In this document: positions 12,005 to 21,944 of the stretch, in pieces | Layout of the letters: every line of letters starts with the position of its first letter | How positions within the stretch are numbered: position 1 is the first letter of the stretch | Assembly (NCBI GenBank): GCA_944739405.2 | Contig: OX123205.2 | Coordinates: forward strand, 36,910,475 to 36,974,474 | Direction: 5' to 3' | From: Euclidia mi | Lineage: Eukaryota > Arthropoda > Insecta > Lepidoptera > Erebidae | Length of the DNA stretch: 64,000 nt | The notes under the pieces: generated by a model | The model's input: only the letters and a program-made list of their open reading frames with translations | The model's database searches: none | Told to the model about the DNA's origin: nothing | Made by a program: the position numbers and the translations under genes

Positions 12005-12275
12005 ATACGACTGCCTCGTTGGTCTCGCGGCATAATTGTGCGCGTGGGATCGGGAGGTCCCGGGTTCGATTCCTGGGTCGGGCAGTGTTATTGGGTTTTT
12101 CTGTCACGAAATTCTCAGTAGCAGCACGGAGTCTGGAAATGTGCCCGGTACGGCAATAGGCTCGCCCCTTATTACGTGGGACTAAATTATATCTGGCGAA
12201 AAGTGGGTGTAGAAATACACCTCTGCCTACCCCTTCGGGGATAAAAGGCGTGACGATATGTATGTATGTATGCAT
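12005..12275 (+). mobile_element. SINE-B full copy (variant head), joined to an upstream repeat
   Basis: Head GCCTCGTTGGTCTCGCGGC, box B GGTTCGATTCC, end CTACCCCTTCGGGGATAAAA and (GTAT)n. The preceding 11871-12004 (GTGTGGTTGACGGCATAGAA to CATCAAACCCTATACG) is a separate repeat, also found joined this way at 5793. Confidence 0.8.
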
Positions 12276-12897
12276 GTATAAATTTGCCAATAATCAACAC
12301 TTGGCCAGCTTCATGCACTATGGCCTTATCCTTCACATAGCTTTATAGAGAAATAACTATCCTGTAATAGCCTGAAACTGATCTGAATGATCATAAACGT
12401 GTGAAAGAGACAGACGATCGGACTGATTTCTTTTTCTAGTGTGGTCCCATTTAAATTTTATCAAGATCTTACCTATAGTTTATGAGTTATCCCTAATAAA
12501 GCGTTAATAAAGCGCTTGTATTTTGAGGATATTTTGAAGACAGTCTTTTTAAACGTAGTTTTGTTATTGTCACATAATTCCATAGCGAGCGACTGGAAAG
12601 ATTCGACTGTACTTATTAGGTGTGTAGATTATTAAAACATACGGTAGATTGTTGAGTAATTAACTGATTGCTATATTTGCAGTGCAACAGACGAAACTCG
12701 TGTCGTCTACGTAAAGAATGCGTATAGGCCAAGAAAACCAGTATTTCGGCGGTAAGATGAAAAATGTGTAGTTTATGTAGAAACAAGATGGGGTTACATG
12801 TTCTTTTCTTCTTTCAACGATCACGAGTCTATTTTAATTTTCCTGTTATATAACTTTGTAAATCTACTAGGAGATATATGTGACACGTAGTCACATA

Positions 12898-13351
12898 CAC
12901 TACCGCACAAAAGTATTTGCCCACCTTGATTTGAAGATGTTTGAAGAAAATGATTTTCTTCTAATTGTACTAATTTTATCATGACAATTCATTGCCGTAT
13001 GTTATTAAATCTAATAAAGACAGTTTTTATAGTTTTTATAGTTAAATCATGATACCCTATCATGATTTAACTATAAAAACTTAAATAATCAAAAAGCAGG
13101 CAGCGATAGCCTAGTGGATATACCAACAGACTGCCGTGCGGAGAGTTTGAATCCACGGCGCGCACCACTGACTTTTCGAAGTTATGTGGTATTTAATTGT
13201 TAATTATCGCTCGCCTCGTGCCTCGGCGAGAATGTTAAACCGTCACTCTTGGCTTTCGTAAACAGTTGTTGACAGTCGCTACGCGGAGTCGGTACCCTTA
13301 AATAAACTGATACCTCAAATAAAGGTGGGCAAATACTTTTGAGCGGTAGTG
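12898..13351. mobile_element. Tc1/mariner-type MITE with nested SINE and perfect internal hairpin
   Basis: Termini CACTACCGCACAAAAGTATT and, inverted, CACTACCGCTCAAAAGTATT lie between TA dinucleotides. A perfect 24-nt inverted repeat with loop CCC lies at 13031-13081. A SINE fragment (GCGATAGCCTAGTGG head) occupies about 13100-13316. Confidence 0.82.
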
Positions 13352-13795
13352 TATATATCTCCTAGTAGAGATAATTATTATTATGCAAAGAAATCTTCGT
13401 ATCTAAAATAGCCTCATTTATCTTTTTCAATAACCAGTAAACCACGAGACGCTTCTTTTGTCTTTTCTAGTTCTTTTCAAAATGGGTACTTGCAATTTTT
13501 GTATACAATTTATTATCTTAATTGTTAATTTACAAGTTTAGCTAAGTGAAAATGTTGGCATCATTGTTAGTATAGTGGGAAGCCAGCTTTATAGTCTAAC
13601 TATTTTTGAAAGAATATTAGTTTTTCAACGGAGCGATTGCCACCTGACCTCAACAATTCAAAGGGATTACATATTTATATTCCATGCGCTAGCTAAATGT
13701 TTTCCGGGAGTAAATTGTTAAATTATGCTGATAACAATAACGAAATCAAATTAAAGGCATATAAAGTAAAAAGGGACTTATAATAAATCTAATGT

Positions 13796-14080
13796 CAGAG
13801 GTGTGTGCCCGAGGTACCTGGGGATCGAACCCGAGACCAACGTCTCGGCAGTCCGTTACGTACACCACTGGGCTACCGCCGCTTTACTGGGCTACCGCCG
13901 CTTTTTCGAAGTTATGTGTGTATTAAAAATGTTATTTATCGCTCGCTTAATAATGTGCCCGGTAGATGGCAATAGGCTCGCCTCCTATTACATTGGGACC
14001 GAAACATATCTGGCGAAGTGTGGGTCTGTAATACACCTCTGCCTACCCCTTCGGGGATAAAAGGCGTGAAGATATGTTAT
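13796..14080 (+). mobile_element. SINE-B copy with inverted 5' part (twin-priming type)
   Basis: ATCTAATGT flanks it at 13787-13795 and 14081-14089. The tRNA-like head lies in reverse (13796-13890), followed by a 19-bp repeat (ACTGGGCTACCGCCGCTTT twice) and then the body and tail in forward direction (TTCGAAGTTATGTG to GGCGTGAAGATATG). The copy at 32615 shows the normal order. Confidence 0.8.
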
Positions 14081-14377
14081 ATCTAATGTGAATATTATGT
14101 GGACGAGCCTCAATGCTAATAATTCTGGAGTACACTGTCATTATGCGGCATGTTACGGTTGGACAAATATTTTGTCACTGGATTTTGTTCTAGTAAATGA
14201 ATTCTGTCACGCAACATTTCATTATATTTACTATTCGTTCATATATTTTTATACTGTTACATTAGCCAATAAATGAATGTCCTTTCCTAGAAGTACCTAA
14301 GTAGCCAGCAAAACTGGCTTATTAAGGTTGAAGTGTGCTATAGTTGGCCTAATGATTTTTCTTAATAAGTACTCCTA

Positions 14378-15670
14378 CGAGGGTCATACTGAAAGTTCTT
14401 AGAAAATCAAAAACTGATTACATTAGCCAGTTATTAGTTTTATTATATCTTTTCAAAATATTGTCCATTGACGTCAATACACCGCTGCATGCGATGGAAC
14501 CACTGGGAAAAGCACTTTGCCCACTCGTCCTTAGGGGTCTCTTCAATGGCATCGCGATACGCAGCCACCGCTTCTTCAGCATTCATAAACCGCTTTCCTT
14601 TAAGTTTTTCTTTAATTTTTGGAAATAAATAAAAATCACAAGGCGCGAGGTCGGGGCTATACGGCGGGTGACCCAGTAATTCAACGTTTGATGTCGCCAA
14701 ATAGTCGATCGTTCGCTTGGCGGTGTGCGACGAGGCGTTGTCGTGGTGAAGGAGGATCCTACTGCGAGGTCGTTTCTCTCGAACTTTTTCCAAGACAAGT
14801 GGCAAACAATTGGTAGTGTACCATTCTGCAGAAACTGTTTTTTGATCCTCTAACACAATTGTTGCGAAATGACCTATCCTTCCAAAGAACGAGGCCACCA
14901 TTTTTTTTCCCGCACTTCGATCTCTCTTCACTTTAGTTGGCAACTCCTCGAAAGGAAACACCCACTGAGCAGATTGTCTTTTGGTTTCAGGATCATAACA
15001 GTAAATCCAGCTTTCGTCACCTGTTAGTATGTCGAACACAGCATTTGAGTCACCTCCGTTAAATCTTTCAATCATTTTACGGCACCAATCCACACGATGG
15101 AGTTTTTGAGCCTTAGTCAAATTATGAGGTATCCACCGGGCGCAAAGCTTCCTGACCGCTAAATGTTCGTGGAGGATTTTGTGCACTTGACTCATACCGA
15201 TGCCTAAGCTTGTCCGAATCTGCTGATAGGTCACTCTTTTGTCAGTCTCTATCATACGCCGCACAACACAGATGTTATTTTCAGTCGTCGCCGTAGAAGG
15301 CCGTCCCTCACGTACATCATCAGTGAGATTAGTGCGACCACGTTTAAACTCATTAAACCAGTTGTAAACAGTCGCACGAGATGGGGCTTCATCGTGAAAG
15401 GCCAATCGTAGTCTATCATAACTTTCTTGTTGACTTAAATGACATCGAAAGTCATAAAAAATCATTGCACGAAAATTTTCTCGTGTTAAATTCATGTTGA
15501 CGTGACACAGACAATTTTCAATTTGCCGCCAAATCGTAAAACAAATGACAAATGAATGAAATATATACTCAGTAATATTGGCAAAGAGTTCTATTTTCAA
15601 ATTTTAGAATATTTTTTTTATTATATTGTTTATAAGTGGCCAGTTCTAAGAACTTTCAGTTTGACCCTCG
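14378..15670 (-). mobile_element. Mariner transposon, 1293 bp, complete
   Basis: TA target duplications lie at 14376-14377 and 15671-15672. About 28-bp terminal inverted repeats start CGAGGGTCATACTGAAAGTT (left) and CGAGGGTCAAACTGAAAGTT (right, reverse complement), with one mismatch. Length and ends are typical of mariner. It encodes an uninterrupted transposase. Confidence 0.96.
14443..15495 (-). CDS. Mariner transposase, intact DD34D, 350 aa
   Basis: I chose the ATG at 15495 (MNLTRENFRAM) because it gives 350 residues, the usual mariner length of about 345-350. The frame stays open 35 codons further upstream. The N-terminal half holds two helix-turn-helix regions, including the paired-like SRATVYNWFNEFKRG. 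Then come the WIPHNLT linker (WVPHEL type) and the catalytic residues D160 (TGDESW), D252 (HHDNASSH) and D287 (PCDFYLF), with exactly 34 residues between the last two. YSPDLAP is intact. The protein catalyses cut-and-paste at TA sites. No stop or frameshift is visible, so this copy may be young. I do not assign a subfamily. Confidence 0.95.
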   Translation of the reverse strand: MNLTRENFRAMIFYDFRCHLSQQESYDRLRLAFHDEAPSRATVYNWFNEFKRGRTNLTDDVREGRPSTATTENNICVVRRMIETDKRVTYQQIRTSLGIGMSQVHKILHEHLAVRKLCARWIPHNLTKAQKLHRVDWCRKMIERFNGGDSNAVFDILTGDESWIYCYDPETKRQSAQWVFPFEELPTKVKRDRSAGKKMVASFFGRIGHFATIVLEDQKTVSAEWYTTNCLPLVLEKVREKRPRSRILLHHDNASSHTAKRTIDYLATSNVELLGHPPYSPDLAPCDFYLFPKIKEKLKGKRFMNAEEAVAAYRDAIEETPKDEWAKCFSQWFHRMQRCIDVNGQYFEKI

Positions 15671-16162
15671 TATGATGGTCTTATGATCTTCTTATCATGC
15701 ATTTTCTGTATTGTTCAGAAGTCGGTAAACATATACTTACGCATTCGGTCCGCTTCCGATTCAATTAGTTTCGGAAAATTTTTATATTGGGATTCGCCGA
15801 TTATATTGTGACACCGCCGTCTGGAGGATCTGTATTAAAAACTTGGATGTTTTTAAATTCAGGAGATATGTTTTAAAATTCACTGCACTCATTGGTATAC
15901 AAATTTTGTACATCAATGACTGCACTGTATCAAATGTACGTAATGCCTCCCGATTGTACGATATACCAATGTCATCATCATCATCTCATTTCCGCCTTGA
16001 GACGTCCGTCGCTAGACGTAGATATCGAGCCTCGGGGACAGATTACTAAATAGTCCTCGGGGGAGTCTCTACACAGACCGATCTTGAGTCACCCGTATCG
16101 AACCGCGCCAATATACCAATGTGTGCCACGTTATGTATTTCTTAATTAAATGAATGTACATA

Positions 16163-16382
16163 CATACATAGACTCACGTCTGTTTCCCCGAAGGGGTAGG
16201 CAGAGGCATTAAACGCCCACTTTTCGCCAGGGTTTTGATCCCACGTAATAGGTGGCGAACCTATTGCCGCTTATCGGCATATTTTGTTTGCCAGAGTCTC
16301 GTCCGTTGATCGGCAGGTGCACCACTTGCAGGTGAGGTTGGCTTGGGACCCTAAGTTCTTGGTGGGTACCCTATGCACCAAT
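16163..16382 (-). mobile_element. SINE-B-tailed repeat, inverted
   Basis: (CATA)n, then GACTCACGTCTGTTTCCCCG, GGCAATAGG-type body, and an unusual head GGGTACCCACCAAGAACTTA when reversed. The same head occurs forward at 36230, so this is a SINE-B subfamily with a different 5' part. Confidence 0.7.
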
Positions 16383-16600
16383 GAATGTAATCAAAGATAA
16401 TGTAATACATAGGACTGGTGCTAGGATTATCATCATAGCTAATCTTTCAATGTATCGATTATTCACGCGCCTTTGTTTTTGATATGCTTAACGAAATGGT
16501 TAAAGCAATGGATTCATAATATAACATAAATACATATGTACCTATATGATTCTAGCTGACATTACATCGAAGATGAATTAAAGCTTATGGTGATGATTTG

Positions 16601-16952
16601 GGACAGCGATAGTCTAGTGGAGATACCAACAGACTGCTATGCATAGGGCATAAGGTATCGGATTCGAAGTTAAGTACGTTATTATTTGTTAGTTATCGCT
16701 TGCCCCGTGCCTTGGCGAGCAGGTGAAGCCTTCGGTCCCGGCTGTGAATGACATTCGTTATGAAGGTGTCAGTCACCTATGAATACACTGACACTAGGCA
16801 TTCTAAACCATGGAATATCACTATCTCTTTGGGTTGCGAAGGTCAGACACTGACAGGCAGTCGCTCTGCGGAATTATTCAGTCAAATCCGGTAAGACTGG
16901 AAAGCGGCCCCCTGTTTGTAACTGGGATCACACTAGGAGCATGATGATGATG
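16601..16952 (+). mobile_element. SINE-A copy
   Basis: GGGACAGCGATAGTCTAGTG head, family body AAGGTCAGACACTGACAGGC, tail CACTAGGAGCATGATGATGATG. Confidence 0.8.
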
Positions 16953-17066
16953 ACGTGGTCATTAGAATATCTTTTACCACATAATCGTGTTTCTAGTAGG
17001 TATCCGAGATTTTGCCACTGTTGCAAGTGCCATGATCATGGATAGGTATACCGAACATCTATGTAT

Positions 17067-18165
17067 TAGGCATGAGACCGATATATCAAAACGAAACTGA
17101 AATCCGATTGCAGTCAGAAATCGAATCGTATCGATATTCCAATATGAGAAAACCGATTTTAGAAAACGTAAAACAATACCACGATAACGCAAACAATCTA
17201 ATCCAAACCAAACGGAAACTGTGCAAACGCAACCAAACTACAAAGTAAATCTAAAGCTTACGTTTTCGATAGTTTTCATATTCATTCGTTCTCTTTCACT
17301 CTACCCAACGACTACCGAGTTAGAATGAGAGAGAGCGAATTTCATATCCTTTTCTTTCTTACTTAGTGATCCGTTTAAAGAGCAAAAGAGATGAAGCGAA
17401 TATCGATCGTTGCCAAGCAAGCCAGTCGTAGTACCTAGTGCGTTATGGATTTTGGCGGTTTTATGAATTGCAGATTGAATAGAAAAAATAAAACTAAACA
17501 TCGAGGAGATAAGATCTAATTCAGATTGCAACTATTCAAATAGTTTTAATAGTTATGAGGGATTTATGTTTGGAGAGTTTTGACTTGATCAATGTTTATT
17601 TGTTCACTTGACCTAGGTGACACGTGCAGTGCGGTGCGCGGTGCGCGCGTAATAATAATAAAATTAAGTACCTATATTTGGGTTTCGTGAAAGTTATACT
17701 ATTAGGATTTAAAAAGTTTTATTGTTACGTTGTTAGGATTGTAAAGTGTAAATAAATAGAAATAATTGGTGTTGCGTAATTTTAGTTTGTTTCGCGACTG
17801 AGTTTTTTAACAATTAGTTTTAGGTAGTTAGTAGGTTAGGATTGTAAAGTTTAAATAAATAGAAACAATTCGTGTTGTGTAATTTTAGTTTGTTTGGCGA
17901 CTGAGTTTTTTAACAATTAGTTTTAGGTAGTTAGTAGGTTTTCTTTTTCAATATGCCACGCAAACCAAGCGAAATATGGACGCATGACATGACAATACAA
18001 TAAGAATTCGATTGTTTGCGTTTGTCTGCGCAACTAGTAACTGCGCTCGTCGCTCCGACATCCGCTACAGAAATCGATTTCTAAAATCGGTTTTTGAAAT
18101 CGATTCCAGTATCTGAAATCGAATTTGTATCGGTTTGCGGAAAAATCCGAAAACGCCCATGCCTA
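17067..18165 (+). mobile_element. hAT-like non-autonomous element with perfect 8-bp TSD
   Basis: The ends TAGGCATG and CATGCCTA are flanked by CTATGTAT at 17059-17066 and 18166-18173. Subterminal regions are rich in ATCGAT and AATCGG motifs on both sides. An internal tandem duplication of about 105 bp spans 17731-17940. A short reading frame at about 17954 begins MPRKPSEIWTHD and stops after 16 codons; it could be the remnant of a BED-finger transposase start. No transposase core is present. Confidence 0.82.
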
Positions 18166-18315
18166 CTATGTATAATATGTATGTATTTACAAAAAAAGTT
18201 TATATGTAAGTATGTCTATCCATTGTATGGTACCCATAGCACAAGCTTCTGCTTAGTTTGTGACTAGATGGTGATGGGTGTATGTGGTATTATTATTATT
18301 ATCTGTGATCATGGT

Positions 18316-18556
18316 GCGTCCGTGTGGTGACGAATTAAGAATACGGAATGTGACCACTCCATATCATCCCATGGGTGTCGTAAGAGCCGACAGAGGGACC
18401 ATATTATACAGAGAACAGCACTGTAAGAGAAGGAAAACTTGATACAAACCCTATACCAACCCGTTGGGCCAGCATGGTATAGTAGGCCAATTCCTCCTTT
18501 CAAAGGCGAGGCCTAGTCCAGCAGTGGACTGTTAAAGGCTGATGATGATGATCATG
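18316..18556 (+). mobile_element. SINE-C copy with RTE-like 3' end
   Basis: CCGTGTGGTGACGAATTAAG at the left, TACCAACCCGTTGGGCCAGC in the body, and end GTCCAGCAGTGGACTGTTAA followed by (GATGAT)n. The end matches the RTE 3' terminus at 3236. Confidence 0.75.
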
Positions 18557-19131
18557 GTGCCTGCAACATTGCCAAATCCGCGCTTGACTGTTGTCAATAA
18601 AAAGCAACATAATTGACCGTTCACATAAAGCGGTTTGGAATGCAGTGGACATTGTGCATTGTAATATTTAGTATTTGATTCACATGTGTCATTGCGCAGT
18701 GTGCAGTGTGTACATATATACCTATCTAAAGTTTACCTTGTCTATATATACCCAGTCAATTAATTATACAAAACCATAGTAATTATCGTGACCAATCCAT
18801 CTGGTATATTAAATATTAAATAATATATGCTCAAAGTCTTATTATATAATTACCTATACTTGACTCTGAAACAGACAATTTAGCAACAGCGCTCAAAATA
18901 TTTTACGACTGCATATCAATTTCCAAATGCTCGGTTATATCATTGTTAAAACGCTCTTAAGTCAATGGTTAGGTACTTTAAGCGACTACTTTTTCTTTCG
19001 CTAAAGGGATTCATCGCTTTCAAATCGTATGATTAGTTACATGATCTTAAAATATTGGTATTATTTTAAAATAAAAGAAACGGCTTTCAACGTCATGTGC
19101 GCATATTCACACTGTCACTGAAGCTGTCTTA

Positions 19132-19987
19132 GAGCCCCTTCACACTTGCGTGTCAGCGTTCATCCCACGCTCGCAAAACGCTAGTGAGAGGAAACCCCCT
19201 GCTACTTTATAGAGGATTTGAATGGAAGTAAACTACGGTTAATGATTTTATGGAAAACGTACTTACAGATTTTTTGCATCAATCTTTGGCCCTTACTACT
19301 TGCCTATGCCAATTATTTGCATGGACTAGTAGTTACGATTAAACAATTAAGAAATTATTTGCGACAGGTACAAATTTATTAATGAAGATGTATAAATATG
19401 TCAAATTCGCTTGATGAGACCTGATTTTAATCTGATCCGTGGTGCTCGCATATGGTCAAAAATTCTTTATTCAGTACTTAATATCATTAGCAAGTCGTCT
19501 TATTTGCTACAATTGCACCTCTTTGCGGCGTAGCATAGAGCTTTAGTGCTGCGGTACATCCATTGAATAATATACAACGGTTTTGATGACAACCCTATCC
19601 AGTATCCATATGCATGAGATATAACTATGGTGTATACATAAGATTCCGACTGCACTAGTGTTAAACGAGCGTGCGATTTCTGCGCTTGACTTGCGTTGAT
19701 GCTGCGTGCACGAAGCGTTTTAATTGCGTGAGCGAATGACAATATACTACACCATGCCTGGGAACTTAGCGCGGCGGCGTTTGGCGCACTGATTACCAAA
19801 TTCTTCAGAGATATGACGTTGAATTGGTCAAAGCACAGCGACGAACGCTGTTGTCCTAAGTCTTTTTGAATGACATTGACAAGAAAAGCTAGCGCTGCGT
19901 CCAGCATGTCTGCAACGTGCACGCTGCGTCAACGCTTATCAGACGTTTGAGAAACGCGCGCTCGACGAACACTAGTGTGAACGGAGC
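19132..19987. mobile_element. Probable TTA-flanked DNA element, 856 bp
   Basis: Inverted ends share CC-TTCACACT words (GAGCCCCTTCACACTTG on the left; GCTCCGTTCACACTAG reversed on the right), between TTA repeats at 19129-19131 and 19988-19990. The terminal match is imperfect. The open frame inside (19500-19922, minus) shows no recognisable domain. Confidence 0.5.
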
Positions 19988-19990
19988 TTA

Positions 19991-21264
19991 ACTAAGCATA
20001 ATATGCGTGACAGTGACAACGCATGCATGTAAGTAGGTACATGCACGATGTATATAACGACGTATGCATGTTCCGAATCCATGCGGATATATGCGCATGT
20101 AATGATTTAGTATGAAGACTTTTGTTTTATTTTCCTTTTTTTATCTTTTCAGGCCCTCTGTGCTTAAGTAAGTAGACGGTAGTAAGTAATGACCTACGCA
20201 TGTTTTTTTTTCTTGCATGTTGCATGGAACTATTTTACTAACATTTATATTTCTGGATAAGGTTTACCTATTAATTTTTATTAATTTTAGATGCATGGTT
20301 TTGCACGTTGCATGTTATTTGTATGTCGAGGCAATGGTGTTTTTTTTTTATTATGTTCTACACAAGAGGAAGTGAATTTTGTTGGTTTAGAGCTTGGGTT
20401 CACAACGTACATTCATTGTCCATATGGTCTTGTAAGGAAATTATAAAAAAAAATTAGTTATCTATTTTTTTACTCATGGTTTTATCAGCGCAATCGGTTT
20501 TTATCATACCTACCTAAATTAAAAAAACTTTTCACTTCTGCGGCACTTATGTCCATGTTCAGCAAATTAATGTTTTACACATTTTAGTGCACAATATAAG
20601 GATTCTATTTAAGTTTTATGAGGTCGTAATAAATTGGTATTTCTTCTAACTAGACTTAATTGCTTATCGGGAGGCATTAAATAAATAAATGACGTAAAGT
20701 TATTAATTCGCAATTCCTTTCATTGTTTTTTTTTAAATATCAGCTTCTAATTTTCAGACCAATCTAATTGTATGAATTGATCTTTTCTAGAGAACAATTG
20801 GTATATGTTACAAAACTTAACTACTTAAATAATGTCAGTCATGGACAGTCAGCAACATAATTAGATACATTTTAGTGATTTTGAATAGTTTTATCGTCCC
20901 AAATTCTATTATTCTCAAAAGCTTGTAGGACTTGTAGGCGTAAGTCTAAATTTTATAATAATTTAAAATTAAGAATAATTATTAGAGACTTTTAATTCAT
21001 AAAAACTCAGAAAGATTTTGAAGTGTGCAGTGACTTTTTTTGCTAATTGTACCTTATATTTATCTGAAAATTCCACCGTACAAAAAGAGATGAAACAGAT
21101 ATCTAAGTATTAGAAGTCGAAAAGTAGTAATTTACAAGAAGCACAGACACACTGAAATAAAATTGCTGTATGTGTGTTTTATCTACGTGTGCGTTTTATT
21201 TGCTGGCTTTCTGTACTTGTATGTTCTGTGAAAAATATTTATATTATAAGACATTTGTCTGTTT
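19991..21264. other. No gene recognised
   Basis: AT-rich intergenic DNA with ATGCAT/GCATGC words near 20010-20110 and no repeat or coding signal that I can support. Confidence 0.6.
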
Positions 21265-21272
21265 GTCTATGT

Positions 21273-21585
21273 CAGTGCTTCCCAAACATTGTTCTGCCAT
21301 GGCCCGGTAATTTTCACATTGGCCCTTCGTGACCCATTGAATACTTTTAAACCTAAGCTGGTTCCATTAATGTTAAATAATACACATTTATTAATTGTAG
21401 ATTTTTTTTTTATTAATACAAGGTACTTAATTATATTATTTTGGTTTCGCCTATTTAGTCACTAAACTATAGGTACGTCGATCGATAGTAGGTATTATTT
21501 TTAAATTAAGGCAGGAATTTTGCGACCCGGTAGTTTATTTTGACGGCCCGGTACCGGGTCGCGACCCGGCAAATGGGAAACGCTG
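21273..21585. mobile_element. hAT-type MITE, 313 bp
   Basis: It begins CAGTGCTTCCCAAACATT and ends CAAATGGGAAACGCTG, imperfect inverted termini of hAT type. It is flanked by GTCTATGT and GTTTATGT (7 of 8 bases equal). It has no coding capacity. The interior contains GC-rich GACCCGG/CCGGGTC repeats. Confidence 0.8.
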
Positions 21586-21623
21586 GTTTATGTTATTTGT
21601 TTACAGTACTCTTCACATGCTTA

Positions 21624-21941
21624 GGGCGGTTTCAGATTATCGTATTCTTCCATGCGTAGGTATACGGTGATTTCAGCATACGCGCTTACACGCGCACTAC
21701 ATTACGCGCTTCAAAAACCGGACTCGCGTAAACGTGCATATTTCAGCGTGTGCGCTTGAAACTGTAGTGACATCTTGTCAGTGTCGACATGGATTCTGGC
21801 CGCTCGCGCTTATACGAGCTTCGAAGCGCGTCAACGCTCGTACGAGTTGCGCGTGTTCCAAAAGGCGGGCCTATACGCGCCTCCATGCGCTTCCAAAAAC
21901 GAGCTTATACGCGCGTATAAAACGATAATCTGAAACCGCCC
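21624..21941. mobile_element. PIF/Harbinger-like MITE, 318 bp, TTA target duplication
   Basis: Perfect 20-bp inverted ends GGGCGGTTTCAGATTATCGT lie between TTA direct repeats (21621-21623 and 21942-21944). The interior is rich in ACGCGC and GCGCGT words. It has no coding capacity. Confidence 0.85.
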
Positions 21942-21944
21942 TTA

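Noticed and set aside
19500..19922. 140-codon frame on the minus strand inside the 19132 element
   Set aside because: No recognisable motif on either strand; probably chance in a relatively GC-rich insert.
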